This document shows, piece after piece, positions 8,215 through 17,060 of a stretch of DNA of 64,000 nt. The notes beneath the pieces were generated by a model. It had not been told where the DNA came from and made no database searches. It worked only from the letters and a program-made list of their open reading frames with translations. The translations under genes were made by a program, and so were the position numbers. The first letter of the stretch is position 1. Each line of letters opens with the position of its first letter. The DNA is from Tautonia sociabilis. GTDB lineage: Bacteria; Planctomycetota; Planctomycetia; Isosphaerales; Isosphaeraceae. Location of the stretch: assembly GCF_003977685.1 (NCBI RefSeq), contig NZ_RYZH01000021.1, forward strand, positions 1-64,000. Reading direction: 5' to 3'.

Positions 8215-8770
8215 GGGAGGCTCCAGGATCGGGACGGGGGAAGGCGGGACTCGGAACGCCGGACGCCGGATGACATTGACCGAAAAGAACTTCGGGAATC
8301 CGGCCGCTCGAACCGGGATGCGGCATCCGATCGTCGAGACGGGAGCGGGTCGACGGGGGCCGCCGACCAGAGGCGTCGGAGCTGGGCTTCTCCCGGGACG
8401 CCGGACGCCTCGGGACTACCCCGGAGCAGGGGGGTCCGGTTTCGCCGAGGGGGGAGGTTCCGTCGGCGTCCCGGGGTCGGGAGGGGGGCGGCGCCGGCAG
8501 AGGGTACCATCGCGGCGAATCCGGGGGAAGTCGATCGGTGGGGAGCGTCGGCGGTTGAGAACCGCGTTCCGGGGGCGGTCCCGGTCGCGGGGGGCGGGAG
8601 GCGGTCGGGCGTCCCGAGGGGGGGATGGCGGGCCGGCGGGCCGGAGACGTCTGGTCAGGCGAGGCAGACAGGGGTATAGTCGAGCTTATCTGTCGAACCC
8701 CGGGCCAGGTGATCGGACCCCGGTCGCCTCCCCGGGGACGATCCGAAACGGCCGTCAGCCAGGGTTCGCC
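8215..8770. other. Divergent intergenic region upstream of two genes
   Basis: About 556 bases between two divergently transcribed genes. I see no credible coding frame. A candidate promoter for the rightward pair is listed separately. The rest is GC-rich and carries no motif I recognise. Confidence 0.5.
8652..8680 (+). promoter_or_regulatory. Possible sigma-70-type promoter for the lipoyl-like/NUDIX pair
   Basis: TGGTCA at 8652-8657 and TATAGT at 8675-8680 are 17 bases apart. They match the -35 and -10 consensus at four and five of six positions. They sit about 90 bases before the first start codon, in one of the few AT-richer patches of the region. Confidence 0.35.
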
Positions 8771-9073
8771 ATGCGCCTGGAGGCAGTGGTCCTGCCCGAG
8801 CTGGGGACCGACCCGGACGAACCGATCGTCATCAGTCATTGGTTCGCGAGGCGGGGCGACGAGGTCTGGGAGGGCGACCGGCTGGTCGAAGTCCTGGTCG
8901 GCCCGGCGACCTTCGACGTCCCGTCCCCCCGCTCCGGCCGCTTGGCGGAGATCCGGAGCCGGGAGGACGATCGGATCTGGCCGGGGACGGTCCTCGCGCT
9001 GCTGGCCGTGCCGGACGACGCCCCCGACGGCGGGCAGCCGCCGCCGGACGACGACCCCGGACGCCCCCGATGA
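8771..9073 (+). CDS. Lipoyl/biotinyl-domain-like protein lacking the attachment lysine
   Basis: A 100-residue protein with the fold signature of a biotinyl/lipoyl carrier domain: VVLPELG at the start, VISHWFARRGDEVWEGDRL, then the DVPSPRSGRL turn. In true carriers the hairpin reads E-V-E-T-D-K-A. Here it reads EVLVGPAT, so Pro45 stands where the modified lysine should be. The Pro/Asp-rich tail after residue 80 looks disordered. The stop codon overlaps the start of the NUDIX gene by four bases (ATGA), which implies translational coupling. Without the lysine it cannot carry lipoate or biotin in the usual way. A structural or regulatory role is more likely (inference). Start ATG at 8771. Confidence 0.7.
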   Translation: MRLEAVVLPELGTDPDEPIVISHWFARRGDEVWEGDRLVEVLVGPATFDVPSPRSGRLAEIRSREDDRIWPGTVLALLAVPDDAPDGGQPPPDDDPGRPR

Positions 9074-9555
9074 TGAGTCCCTACTTCGAGCGATCCGCCG
9101 GCGTCATCCCGTACCGGATCGCCGAGGGCGGGGAGCCGCTGTACCTTGTGCTGCACTCGGCCACGGTGCGCAACCCCCGCGCCCGCTGGGAGTTCCCCAA
9201 GGGAGGCATGGACCCCGGCGAGAACACCAGGCAGACCGCCGCCCGAGAGTTCCAGGAAGAAACCTCCCTGGTGCACTGGTCGTTCCGCGAGGGGTTCGAG
9301 CGCAGCCTCTCCTACACCTACCTCCGCCAGGGGAGGAAGGTGCTCAAGACCGTGGTCTACTATATCGTCGAGGTCCACGACCCCTCCCCCCTGGCCTGCT
9401 CGGCCGAGCACATGCCCGACCCGACCGGCCACTGGCACCACTGGGGAACCTTTGAGCAGATCTCCCGGCTCCTCTATCACGCCAAGATCCGCCAGCTCTT
9501 CGCCGAGGCGCACGAGTGGATCACCGGATCGCTCCCGCCGGGGTACGAACGCTGA
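9070..9555 (+). CDS. NUDIX hydrolase
   Basis: A 161-residue NUDIX-fold pyrophosphohydrolase. The Nudix box runs from Gly45 through Glu51 to Arg59-Glu60 and Glu63-Glu64 (GGMDPGEN then REFQEET). The usual penultimate glycine is Ser66. The pattern of WEFPKGG followed by the box is common in Ap4A-type and housecleaning NUDIX enzymes, which hydrolyse nucleoside diphosphates linked to another group; the substrate cannot be read from the sequence. Start ATG at 9070, with a second ATG at 9073. The first overlaps the stop of the lipoyl-like gene. It precedes tmk by 96 bases, so it may belong to a nucleotide-metabolism transcript. Confidence 0.85.
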   Translation: MMSPYFERSAGVIPYRIAEGGEPLYLVLHSATVRNPRARWEFPKGGMDPGENTRQTAAREFQEETSLVHWSFREGFERSLSYTYLRQGRKVLKTVVYYIVEVHDPSPLACSAEHMPDPTGHWHHWGTFEQISRLLYHAKIRQLFAEAHEWITGSLPPGYER

Positions 9556-9566
9556 GGCCGATTCGA

Positions 9567-9600
9567 TTGGCTGGCTCGGTTGGCTGGCTGGCTGGCTGGG
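9567..9600 (+). repeat. Tetranucleotide TGGC repeat tract
   Basis: A nearly pure TTGGC/TGGC run with one CGGT interruption, in the short gap between the NUDIX gene and tmk. Such tracts can expand or contract by slippage. Here that would change the spacing upstream of tmk but not a reading frame. Confidence 0.6.
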
Positions 9601-9651
9601 GGAGGTTCAGGTCGACTTCCGCGCCGATCGCCGCTCGGCTAGAGTGGGGCC

Positions 9652-10311
9652 ATGAGCACGACGCCCCCGCCGATCGCCGGCCGTCCCGGCCGGTTTGTTT
9701 GCCTCGAAGGGCCCGACGGCGCGGGCAAGTCGACCCAGGCCTCCCGGCTGGCCGAGACGCTCCGGGACCGAGGAATCGAGGTCGTCTCGTGCCGGGATCC
9801 CGGAGGCACGCCCCTGGGAGACCGCCTCCGGGCGCTGGTCAAGGAGCATGGGGACGTGGCGATCGGCCTGAGGGCCGAGATGCTCCTGTTCATGGCGAGC
9901 CGGGCGCAACTGGTGGAGGAGGTGATCCTCCCGGCTCTGGAGGCGGGCCAGGTGGTCGTCTGCGATCGCTTCTTGCTCAGCAATGTGGTGTACCAGGGGT
10001 ACGCCGGCGGCCTGGAGGTGGAGGAGATCTGGCGGGTCGGCCGCGCGGCGACCGGGGGCCTGATGCCGGACCTGACCCTGCTGATCGATGTGCCGCCGGC
10101 GGTCGCCCGATCGCGGACGGGAGGCCCCCGGGACCGGATCGAGGACCGGGGGGAGGCGTACCGGGCTCGGGTCCGGGAAGGGTTCCTCCAGGCTTCGGCG
10201 ACGTACCCGGCGCCGATCGTCGTGGTGGACGGAGCGGCGGGGGTCGACGAGGTGGCCCGTCGGATCGAGAGCGAGGTGGGGCGTGTCCTGGGGTCCGATC
10301 CGAGGTCATGA
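9652..10311 (+). CDS. tmk: Thymidylate kinase
   Basis: A 219-residue dTMP kinase, which phosphorylates dTMP to dTDP for DNA synthesis. The P-loop GPDGAGKST is at residues 20-28, DPGGTPLG follows at 49-56, and the conserved acidic-basic pair is in CDRFLLSNVVYQG around residues 104-116. The LID-like segment is ARSRTGGPRDRIEDRG near residue 152. Length and motif order fit the bacterial family, with an extension of about 14 residues before the first strand. The 3' end overlaps the start of holB by 29 bases. The tmk-holB pairing is common in bacteria and supports both calls. Confidence 0.93.
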   Translation: MSTTPPPIAGRPGRFVCLEGPDGAGKSTQASRLAETLRDRGIEVVSCRDPGGTPLGDRLRALVKEHGDVAIGLRAEMLLFMASRAQLVEEVILPALEAGQVVVCDRFLLSNVVYQGYAGGLEVEEIWRVGRAATGGLMPDLTLLIDVPPAVARSRTGGPRDRIEDRGEAYRARVREGFLQASATYPAPIVVVDGAAGVDEVARRIESEVGRVLGSDPRS

Positions 10312-11314
10312 TCGGGTGGTCGAGGGGCTGAGAAAGGCCGCCTCGGGGGGCCGGTTCCCGCATGCGCTGCTGTTCGTGGGGCCGGAGGGGATTGGCAAGC
10401 GGACCTTCGCCCGCCGGCTGGCCCAGGCCTTGTTGTGCGAGCGTCGGCCCGAGGCCGAGCTGGACCCCTGCGGCGAGTGCCCAAGCTGCCGGCAGGCCGC
10501 CTCGGGGGACCACCCGGACTTGTACGAGGTGGCCCGGCCCGAGGAGAAGCACGAGCTGCCGATCGCCGTCATCCGGGCGCTCGGGCACGACCTGAGCCTG
10601 AAGCCGATGCGGGGGTCGCGGAAGGTCGCCATCGTCGACGACGCCGACGCGATGAACGAGGAGGCCGCCAACGCCTTCCTCAAAACACTGGAGGAGCCCC
10701 CGGAAGGAGCGGTGCTCATCCTGGTCGGGACGTCGGCCGAGCTGCAACTGGACACGATCGTCTCGCGCTGCCGGGTCGTCCGGTTTGAACCGCTGCCGGA
10801 GGAGGACCTGGCCGCGATCCTGGTCGATCTCGGGAGGGCGGACAGCGCCGACGAGGCGGCGAGGCTGGCCCGGCTGGGGGAGGGGAGCGTCTCCCGGGCC
10901 GTCGGGCTAGCCGACCCGGCCTTGATCGACTTCCGGCGCCGGCTGGTGGACGAGCTGGCGGCGCCGGGGCCGCTGGACGCGCCGGACCTGGCCCGGAGGC
11001 TGGAGGAGTTCATCAAGGAGGCCGGCAAGGAGAGCCTCCCCCAGCGGACCCGAGCCGGGGCGATCTTCCAGGAGCTGGCCCGCTTCTACCGGGCCGTGCT
11101 CTGGCAGGCCGCCGGCCTGGAGCCCCCCGCGCCGGATCCGATCGACCGGAGGGCGGCCGAGGCGGTCGCCTCCCGGCTGGAGCCGGAGGATGTCTTCCTG
11201 CTCGCCGAGCGCTGCCTGGAGGCCGAATATCATCTGAGGCGCCGCGTCTATCTCCCGCTGCTGCTCGACGCCTTCACCCGGGATCTCGGCCGGTTGGGCT
11301 CGGGGAGGCGTTGA
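10283..11314 (+). CDS. holB: DNA polymerase III subunit delta'
   Basis: A 343-residue clamp-loader subunit of the replicative polymerase. I chose the GTG at 10283, giving VSWGPIRGHDRVVEGL, which matches the usual start of the family and overlaps tmk. A P-loop-like GPEGIGKRT lies at residues 33-41. The zinc module is CGECPSC (Cys63, Cys66, Cys69) with Cys52 upstream. The arginine-finger region ends in SRC, within TIVSRCRVVRFEPLPEEDL. FLKTLEEPP is also characteristic. The C-terminal helical collar runs from about residue 210. DnaX is the paralogous alternative, but the length and the adjacent tmk favour delta'. Confidence 0.9.
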   Translation: MSWGPIRGHDRVVEGLRKAASGGRFPHALLFVGPEGIGKRTFARRLAQALLCERRPEAELDPCGECPSCRQAASGDHPDLYEVARPEEKHELPIAVIRALGHDLSLKPMRGSRKVAIVDDADAMNEEAANAFLKTLEEPPEGAVLILVGTSAELQLDTIVSRCRVVRFEPLPEEDLAAILVDLGRADSADEAARLARLGEGSVSRAVGLADPALIDFRRRLVDELAAPGPLDAPDLARRLEEFIKEAGKESLPQRTRAGAIFQELARFYRAVLWQAAGLEPPAPDPIDRRAAEAVASRLEPEDVFLLAERCLEAEYHLRRRVYLPLLLDAFTRDLGRLGSGRR

Positions 11315-11731
11315 CCGGGAGAAACAGACGGCCTCGGGACGGGCCTCGCCAGGCATGGTCGGGCGAACCGCCCGGGGAGTCCCGTCGTACCGACCAGCGG
11401 CTTCGGGATCGAGCGAGGAATGTGACGCGGGATCGCGTCCCATTCCGATTGACCGGGAGGGGGGACGGAACGGCCCCGGGGATCGACCGCGATCGTCGAG
11501 GCGCAACCCGTCTCCCGGCTCAATGTTCCACACCGTGATCGGGCGTTTCGGGAAATCGACCACAAGAATCGCCCCTCCCGGACGTATACATTGTTGATGC
11601 CCAGCCGCGACCGATCGTCACCAGGCCGAGAACCTCCCGAGGAGTCGCGGTGTCATTCAGAGACGAGCCGAGCGGCCCACCCCGCGTGGGGATGGGATCG
11701 TTGCGGCCGCACCGTGTGAAGGACCATTCCC
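11315..11731. other. Intergenic region after holB
   Basis: About 417 bases without a supportable gene. A relatively AT-rich patch around 11580-11600 includes TATACA, but I could not pair it with a -35 element. No hairpin stood out. Confidence 0.4.
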
Positions 11732-12028
11732 ATGTCACCGAATCTCCCCCGATCGAGCCGGGCCGACTCGCCGGCCGCCGCCCTGCAAGGCCTCGCCTCG
11801 CGGGCGTACCGGCTGCTGAGGCAGGGCCGCCCGGAGGACCGGGACGAGCTTCGCGACCTGCTCGACGAAATCGGCCGATCGCGCCGGCTGTTCGAAGGCA
11901 TCGCCAGCGAGGATCTCCGGCACTGGTTCGACCGGCTTGAGGCCGAGGTCGCCGGGTCGCTGGAGCCGATCGACGAATTCCGCCCGAGGATCGAGCCCTC
12001 GAATCGGGCTCGAGTCGGCGTCGCCTGA
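11732..12028 (+). CDS. Small uncharacterised helical protein
   Basis: A 98-residue protein that I do not recognise. It is rich in Arg, Leu, Asp and Glu, with an amphipathic pattern that predicts three or four helices (residues 15-75, including a GRPEDRDELRDLLDEIG segment). There is no signal peptide, transmembrane segment or cysteine. AAGGA lies ten bases before the ATG, and codon use matches the neighbours, which supports a real gene. It stands alone between holB and the convergent dehydrogenase gene. Confidence 0.5.
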   Translation: MSPNLPRSSRADSPAAALQGLASRAYRLLRQGRPEDRDELRDLLDEIGRSRRLFEGIASEDLRHWFDRLEAEVAGSLEPIDEFRPRIEPSNRARVGVA

Positions 12029-12358
12029 CGCCCAGCTCGCCCCGGACCTCCCTCCGGAGCGGTGGGACACCCGTCCCGCCACCTTGCTTGCCCTCGCTCC
12101 TCGCCCCGCCCGCCTCCCCCCCCCCCGACTGATGGCCTCTCCCGAGGCCGAACGCCCCGGCCCGGACAACCGGCCGGCCGATCAGAAGGTTCCGCTCGAC
12201 CGCTCCCCGAGCGCAACGCCCCGGGTACGAGCAAGGTCGAGGGAGGCGAGCAAGACCGCGACGGGCGGGCTCGGATTCTCGATCGACGCCTCGGCGGCCG
12301 GCTCAACCCGACCGCCGAGGCGTTGTTCGTTTTCCCGGACGCGGCCCTCGATCCCGGA
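12029..12358. other. Convergent intergenic region
   Basis: About 330 bases between two genes that end toward each other. GGTGGGAC and GTCCCGCC near 12060-12080 could form a short imperfect hairpin and may act as a terminator. I see no coding frame or other motif. Confidence 0.35.
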
Positions 12359-15300
12359 TCAGGGCGCGGGGGAGCGTTGCGCCGCGAGGTAGGAGAGCAG
12401 GTCGGCCACCTCCCGCTCCGTCAGCGAGGAGAGCAGCCGCTCGGGCATCAGGGAGCGGGGCTGAGGAGCCAGCAGCTCGATCTGGGAGGCGTCGACCCGA
12501 ATCGTCTGGTTCTCGGCATCCCGGAGGACGACGACCTCGTCGGTCTGCTCGAGGACGACGCCGGAATGGATCACCCCCTCGACCGTCTCCAGGATGTAGG
12601 AGACGTAGGCCGGATCGATCACCTTGGACGGGTCGACGATGTGGTCGAGGAGTTGGCGGCGGTCGGGGTACTTGGCGCCGATGCCGTCGAGGTCGGGGCC
12701 GACGGCCTTGCCCCGGCCTCCGATGCGGTGGCAGTTGGTGCACTGGGAGGCGTTGCTCTCGAAGACGAGGCGGCCGCGGTCGGGGTCGCCGGCCAGGGCG
12801 AGCAGGGCGTCGGGATCGAAGTGATCGCCGAGGCGTCGGACGCGGTCGGACTCGGGGACGAGGCGCTCGAAGAGGTCGCGGACCTCGGCGATCGGGTGCT
12901 CCCGGGTGAGGGCGACGATCTGGTCGACGACCGGGTCGGGCACGGCCCCCTCGTCGATCCGGCGGAGCAGGGCCATCGCGCCCCGGATCTCGGTCGTGGC
13001 TCGGCGGCAGGCGTCGAGGCGTTCCTCGGGAGAGGCGGAAGCGCCGAGGCAAAGAAGCTCGATCGCATCGGCGATCTCCGAAGGGAGCTGGGCGAAGGGG
13101 TCGGCGGGGGCCGAGGGACGGCCGTCGTCGCCAAGGTGGCTGATCCAGCGGTAGATGAGGTCGATCCCGAGGGGGTCGACCTGGCTCGGGCCGACTCTCG
13201 GCATCCGGCCGGCGCCGAGCTTGGCCATGCGGAAGTACAGGACGGAGCGGAAGGGGTCGCCGGGGTCGATGATCCGAGCGTCGGCGATGCCGAACGAGCC
13301 CTGCATGGGGAGGGCCGCGATCGTCCCCGTCTCGCCGATCTCGCGGTCGGCGGTGAGCCAGATGGCGGCCGATCCGCCGGCGCCGAAGCGGTGGCAGTGG
13401 GCGCAGTTGACCTGAAGGTAGGAGCGGGCTCGGGCGTCGAGGTCGGCGGCCTCGTCGGCGGGGTTGGCCAGCCGAGGGAGGGCCTCGGGAGGTTCGGGGA
13501 GGGGGTCGGCGAAGTAGCCGAGGCGTTCGAGCCTGCGAAGCTGATGGGCGGATCGGCAGTCCGGGCCGCCGGCGACGTTCATCTGGAGCGTGTTCGCCGT
13601 CAGCGGAGTGGCCGACTGCCGACCGAAGAGCAGCCCCTCACCCGCCCAGGGGTTGTGGCAGAGAGCGCACTCGGATCGGGGGGCGATCCGCCTCGTGATC
13701 GTCCGGGAGCCGCCGGGAGAGGAGGGGTCGGCGACGGCGATCGAAACGGTCTCCCCCTCGGGGGGGACAAGCGTGGCGTCGGTCTGCTCGTCGTTCCAGC
13801 GGTAGGAATAAGCGCGCCAGGAGCCGTCCTCCAGGTGGAGCACCTGCGTCTCGACACGGCGGCGATTGCCGGGGGAGAGGTCGACGGAGACGGTGCGGGC
13901 GAAGACGGAGCCCTCGGGGAACGTCCAGAGGCGGTCGCGATCGAAGCCGATGCGGTCACGCCCAGGCACGGCCATCAGGCGATCGGCCATCGTGCCGTCG
14001 TCCCAGAAGGGGGCGTTGATCTCGTAGGCCAGAACGCCGGGGGCGGGCTCGTGGTCGGCGACGGAGGAGAAGAGGCCGGTCTCGCTCAGCAGGAGGGGGA
14101 ACCGGCGGTTGGCTCGGCCGGCGTCGGGGTTGGGAACGAAGCGATAAATCATATTGGTCTGCTCATAATCGAGCAGGAGCAGCTCCCCGTCCCGGTCCTC
14201 GCCGAAGGCGACGAGGCGGAGCGGCGTCTCGGCGAGGACCTCGTGGCGGGTGACGGAGCGGCCGTCGGCCCAGAGGCCCCAGATGGTGCCGGTCTGGAAG
14301 TCGCCGTAGACGTAGGCGCCTTCCAGCTCGGGGAAGCGGGAGCCTCGATAGACGAAGCCTCCGGTGACGGAGGCGGCCTCGGAATGCGGATGCTCGACGA
14401 CCGGAGGGGTGATGGGGGCGGGGCCCTTCGGGCCGTCGGGCAGGACCGGCTGGGAGCCTTCCCTCAGGCTCCAGCCGTAGTTGCCGCCGCGCTCGATGAG
14501 GTGGACCAGCTCCCAGAGCTCCCAGCCGACGTCGCCGAGCCAGAGGGCGCCGGTCTGGCGGTCGAAGCTCATCCGCCAGGGGTTGCGGAAGCCGAAGGCC
14601 CAGATCTCGGGGCGGGCGCCCTCCAGGGTGACATACGGGTTGTCGGGAGGGATGCGGTAGGGGAGGCCGGGGTCTTGACCGTCGACGTCGATGCGCAGGA
14701 CCTTGGAGAGCAAGGTCGTCATGTCCTGGCCGGCGAGGAAAGGATCGGGAGGGGAGGGGGCGGCCCCGTCTCCGGAGGAGATGTAGAGAAAGCCGTCCTC
14801 CGGGCCGAACTTGAGCGCGCCGCCGTTGTGGCCGCCGGAGTACCAGGTCAGCAGCACCCGCTCGCTCGACGGGTCGGCTCGGGGAGGGTCGCGGCGGTCG
14901 ACGCGGAACTCGGAGACTCTCGTGCCGTCGTCGAGCTCGTTGCCGACGGTGTAGCAGACGAAGACGCGGCCGTTCCGCTCGAAGTCGGGGTGGAAGGCGA
15001 GGCCGTAGAGGGCCCCGAACCGGGGATGGAGCGCCCCGAGGTCGAGCATCAACGCGGCGGCCTCCGCCCCCGGATCGTTCGGGAAGGTGAGGACCTTGCC
15101 GTCGATCTGGGCGACGGCCAGGAGGTCGGTCTCCGGGACGAAGACGAGATCCAGGGGCCGGTCGAAGGTCAGCCCCGGGAAGGCGGCCTCGACGACATAA
15201 GGCCGGGGAGGCTCGGGGGAACCGACGACCCGGGAGGTCGTCCAGGGGGTCCGGCTGGAGGGGATCGGGGAGGCGGGAGTCGCCCCGGCGTCGTCGCCAA

Positions 15301-15376
15301 CCGGAGCCGGGCCGGCGATCAGGGCGGCGGCGAGGAGCCAGGGGGAGGACCCGATCGGCCAGATCAACCAACGCAT
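12359..15376 (-). CDS. PQQ-dependent sugar-dehydrogenase-like protein fused to cytochrome c domains
   Basis: A 1005-residue exported protein. A signal peptide (about residues 1-25) is followed by a six-bladed propeller of the GSDH/soluble glucose dehydrogenase type (residues 50-420). Signatures include GLAFHPDF, SGGHNGGALKFGPEDG, IWAFGFRNPWRMSFD, GGNYGW and VTGGFVYRG. A middle region carries CALCH at 570-574 and CAHCH at 658-662. The C-terminal cytochrome holds CTNCH at 879-883 and the planctomycete-type GKAVGPDLDGIG. Three CXXCH sites make it a candidate triheme periplasmic oxidoreductase. The sugar or alcohol substrate is unknown. The ATG at 15376 follows GAGG and begins MRWLIWPIG. Confidence 0.85.
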   Translation of the reverse strand: MRWLIWPIGSSPWLLAAALIAGPAPVGDDAGATPASPIPSSRTPWTTSRVVGSPEPPRPYVVEAAFPGLTFDRPLDLVFVPETDLLAVAQIDGKVLTFPNDPGAEAAALMLDLGALHPRFGALYGLAFHPDFERNGRVFVCYTVGNELDDGTRVSEFRVDRRDPPRADPSSERVLLTWYSGGHNGGALKFGPEDGFLYISSGDGAAPSPPDPFLAGQDMTTLLSKVLRIDVDGQDPGLPYRIPPDNPYVTLEGARPEIWAFGFRNPWRMSFDRQTGALWLGDVGWELWELVHLIERGGNYGWSLREGSQPVLPDGPKGPAPITPPVVEHPHSEAASVTGGFVYRGSRFPELEGAYVYGDFQTGTIWGLWADGRSVTRHEVLAETPLRLVAFGEDRDGELLLLDYEQTNMIYRFVPNPDAGRANRRFPLLLSETGLFSSVADHEPAPGVLAYEINAPFWDDGTMADRLMAVPGRDRIGFDRDRLWTFPEGSVFARTVSVDLSPGNRRRVETQVLHLEDGSWRAYSYRWNDEQTDATLVPPEGETVSIAVADPSSPGGSRTITRRIAPRSECALCHNPWAGEGLLFGRQSATPLTANTLQMNVAGGPDCRSAHQLRRLERLGYFADPLPEPPEALPRLANPADEAADLDARARSYLQVNCAHCHRFGAGGSAAIWLTADREIGETGTIAALPMQGSFGIADARIIDPGDPFRSVLYFRMAKLGAGRMPRVGPSQVDPLGIDLIYRWISHLGDDGRPSAPADPFAQLPSEIADAIELLCLGASASPEERLDACRRATTEIRGAMALLRRIDEGAVPDPVVDQIVALTREHPIAEVRDLFERLVPESDRVRRLGDHFDPDALLALAGDPDRGRLVFESNASQCTNCHRIGGRGKAVGPDLDGIGAKYPDRRQLLDHIVDPSKVIDPAYVSYILETVEGVIHSGVVLEQTDEVVVLRDAENQTIRVDASQIELLAPQPRSLMPERLLSSLTEREVADLLSYLAAQRSPAP

Positions 15377-15773
15377 GATGGCGGCCTCGCTCGTCGGAGA
15401 CGATCGGAACCAGGGAGGGGAGGGGAAGCGGTCGCCCCCGAAGGATCGGGCGGCCGTCGTCGGGGGCGACGGGAGCGGGGGGGACGGACACCGGGGACCG
15501 TCGACGGATGATGCCGGATGCGAGCGGCTGACGCCAGGTGATGCAGTCGAGTCGACCGACAACCGGCGGCGCCTCGAGGTCCGAGCATCCGGAGGGAAGG
15601 GGGACGGGACGAGGGATCGACGAGGGTTCCCCCCCTCGGGGACCGGACCGGGGACGGACGGCGGAGCGGCCGGGGATGCGGGAGGAAGCGAGGAGGAGGG
15701 AGGAGGCGGCGAGGCTCCTCCCCATCGAGCCTCGGGGAGCGGGATGCGGACGGGTCGGACGCCGGGTGGCGGC
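15377..15773. other. Intergenic region between the dehydrogenase and TPR genes
   Basis: Nearly 400 bases between two leftward genes. Open frames here are unbroken only because of high GC and lack homologous-looking features. The dehydrogenase promoter should lie here. I see no clear motif. Confidence 0.4.
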
Positions 15774-17060
15774 TCATTCGAGTCCCTCGACCAGAGGGGA
15801 GAGACGGGAGACGGCGGCGAGGCTCTCGGGATCCTCGGGGGAGGCCTCGAGGATGAGGCGGTGCCAGGCGATCGCCTCGCGGAGGCGGAGGAATCGCTCG
15901 CGCTGGTCGGCGATGCGGCGGTAGAGGGGGACGAGGGACGGGTCGGCGAGGTCGGAAACGGCGTTGGCCTCGTCGTAGAGGGCGCGGACCTCGTCTCGGG
16001 CCTGCTCGGCGGCCTCGATGCGGGCGTCGAGCCGGGAGGCCTCGTCGAGCTGGCCGGCATTGCGGAGGGCCCGGGCCAGGCGGTAGAGGAGCCGGGGGTC
16101 CTCGGGGTCGGCCCCGACGGCGACGCGATAGGAGGCGATGGCCGACTCCCAATCGCCGAGCTCCTGGGCCACTCGGCCGAAGTGGCGGGCAAAGCGGGGG
16201 GAGCCGGCGATCGGGGGAGGGAGCAGCTCGATGGTGCGGGCCATCAGGTCGATCTCGCCGGAGTCGTCGAGGCCGGTGAGCAGGGCGTCCCAGGAGTCGG
16301 GGTCGTCGGGGTGGCGCCGGACCTCGTCTCGGAGGAGCGAAAGGCCCTCGGGGGCCCTGCTGTCGCGGACGAGGCCGAGCCCCAGGGCGAGAGCGGCGTG
16401 CAGGTCGTCGGGGTGTCGGCGGACGACCGGCTCGAACTGGGAGACGACGGCGCCGGGGGCCAGAGGCATGGCGTCTTGCCGGACGAGTTCGAGGAGCAAC
16501 TGCACGCGGTCGATCGGATCGGGCTCGACCTGGTGCAGTTGCAGGGCGAGCCGGCGTCCCTCCCGGGTGCGGCCCTGAAGGTAGTAGAGGTCGAGCAGGG
16601 CCCAGCCGGCCTCGGGGACGCGGGGGTCGATCCGGAGGGCCTCGAGCCAGGAGGCCTCGGCGGCCTGGGTGTTGTAGCGGAAGTAGTCGGCCTTGCCGCG
16701 GTAGAGCTGGACGAGGGCGGCGGTGCGGTCGTCGGCGGGGCGGACGCGGTCGAGGTGCTCGGCGGCGCGATCGGCGCGTGCTTCGAGGAGGGCCTCGGCC
16801 CCGTCCCCCTCGGGAGCGGGGCGATAGAGCAGCAACTGGGCGGCCCGCAGGTGGGCCTCGGAGCTGGAGGGGCGGGCCCGGAGGTGGGCCTCGAGCAGGG
16901 CCTCGGCCTCGTCGAAGCGGCCGGCGGAGGCGAGGGCGTCGGCCTCGTCGAGCGACGGGGCGGGCCGGATCATCATCCAGCCGGCCCAGGAGATGCCGGC
17001 GGCCAGGGCGGTCCAGCCGAGGGCGGATCCGATCAGAGAGAGGGTGCTCCGCCGGCTCAT
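15774..17060 (-). CDS. Membrane-anchored TPR protein
   Basis: A 428-residue protein with one N-terminal membrane helix (residues 9-30, including LGWTALAAGISWAGW). It is otherwise composed of tetratricopeptide-like helical repeats; units such as AGRFDEAEALLEAHLRARPS and LGDWESAIASYRVAVGADPE are visible. TPR arrays mediate protein-protein contacts, here probably on the outer face of the membrane. Its start codon overlaps the stop of the upstream CRTAC1 gene by four bases (ATGA at 17057-17060), so the two are translationally coupled and probably work together. The partner is presumably the CRTAC1 protein or a surface structure (inference). Confidence 0.8.
   Translation of the reverse strand: MSRRSTLSLIGSALGWTALAAGISWAGWMMIRPAPSLDEADALASAGRFDEAEALLEAHLRARPSSSEAHLRAAQLLLYRPAPEGDGAEALLEARADRAAEHLDRVRPADDRTAALVQLYRGKADYFRYNTQAAEASWLEALRIDPRVPEAGWALLDLYYLQGRTREGRRLALQLHQVEPDPIDRVQLLLELVRQDAMPLAPGAVVSQFEPVVRRHPDDLHAALALGLGLVRDSRAPEGLSLLRDEVRRHPDDPDSWDALLTGLDDSGEIDLMARTIELLPPPIAGSPRFARHFGRVAQELGDWESAIASYRVAVGADPEDPRLLYRLARALRNAGQLDEASRLDARIEAAEQARDEVRALYDEANAVSDLADPSLVPLYRRIADQRERFLRLREAIAWHRLILEASPEDPESLAAVSRLSPLVEGLE

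Noticed and set aside
8060-8770. N-terminal extension of the lipoyl-like gene by about 237 codons
   Set aside because: The upstream part is Arg/Gly-rich, lies across a divergent promoter region and antisense to the redoxin gene's start. The ATG at 8771 begins exactly at the lipoyl fold.
11580-11600. Promoter with TATACA ahead of the 98-residue gene
   Set aside because: No -35 element at 16-18 bases; the -10 match alone is weak.
12062-15511. A 1149-codon rightward open frame
   Set aside because: It lies opposite the PQQ-type dehydrogenase, shows only Gly/Glu/Val/Asp-rich composition typical of antisense GC-rich frames, and has no recognisable domain.
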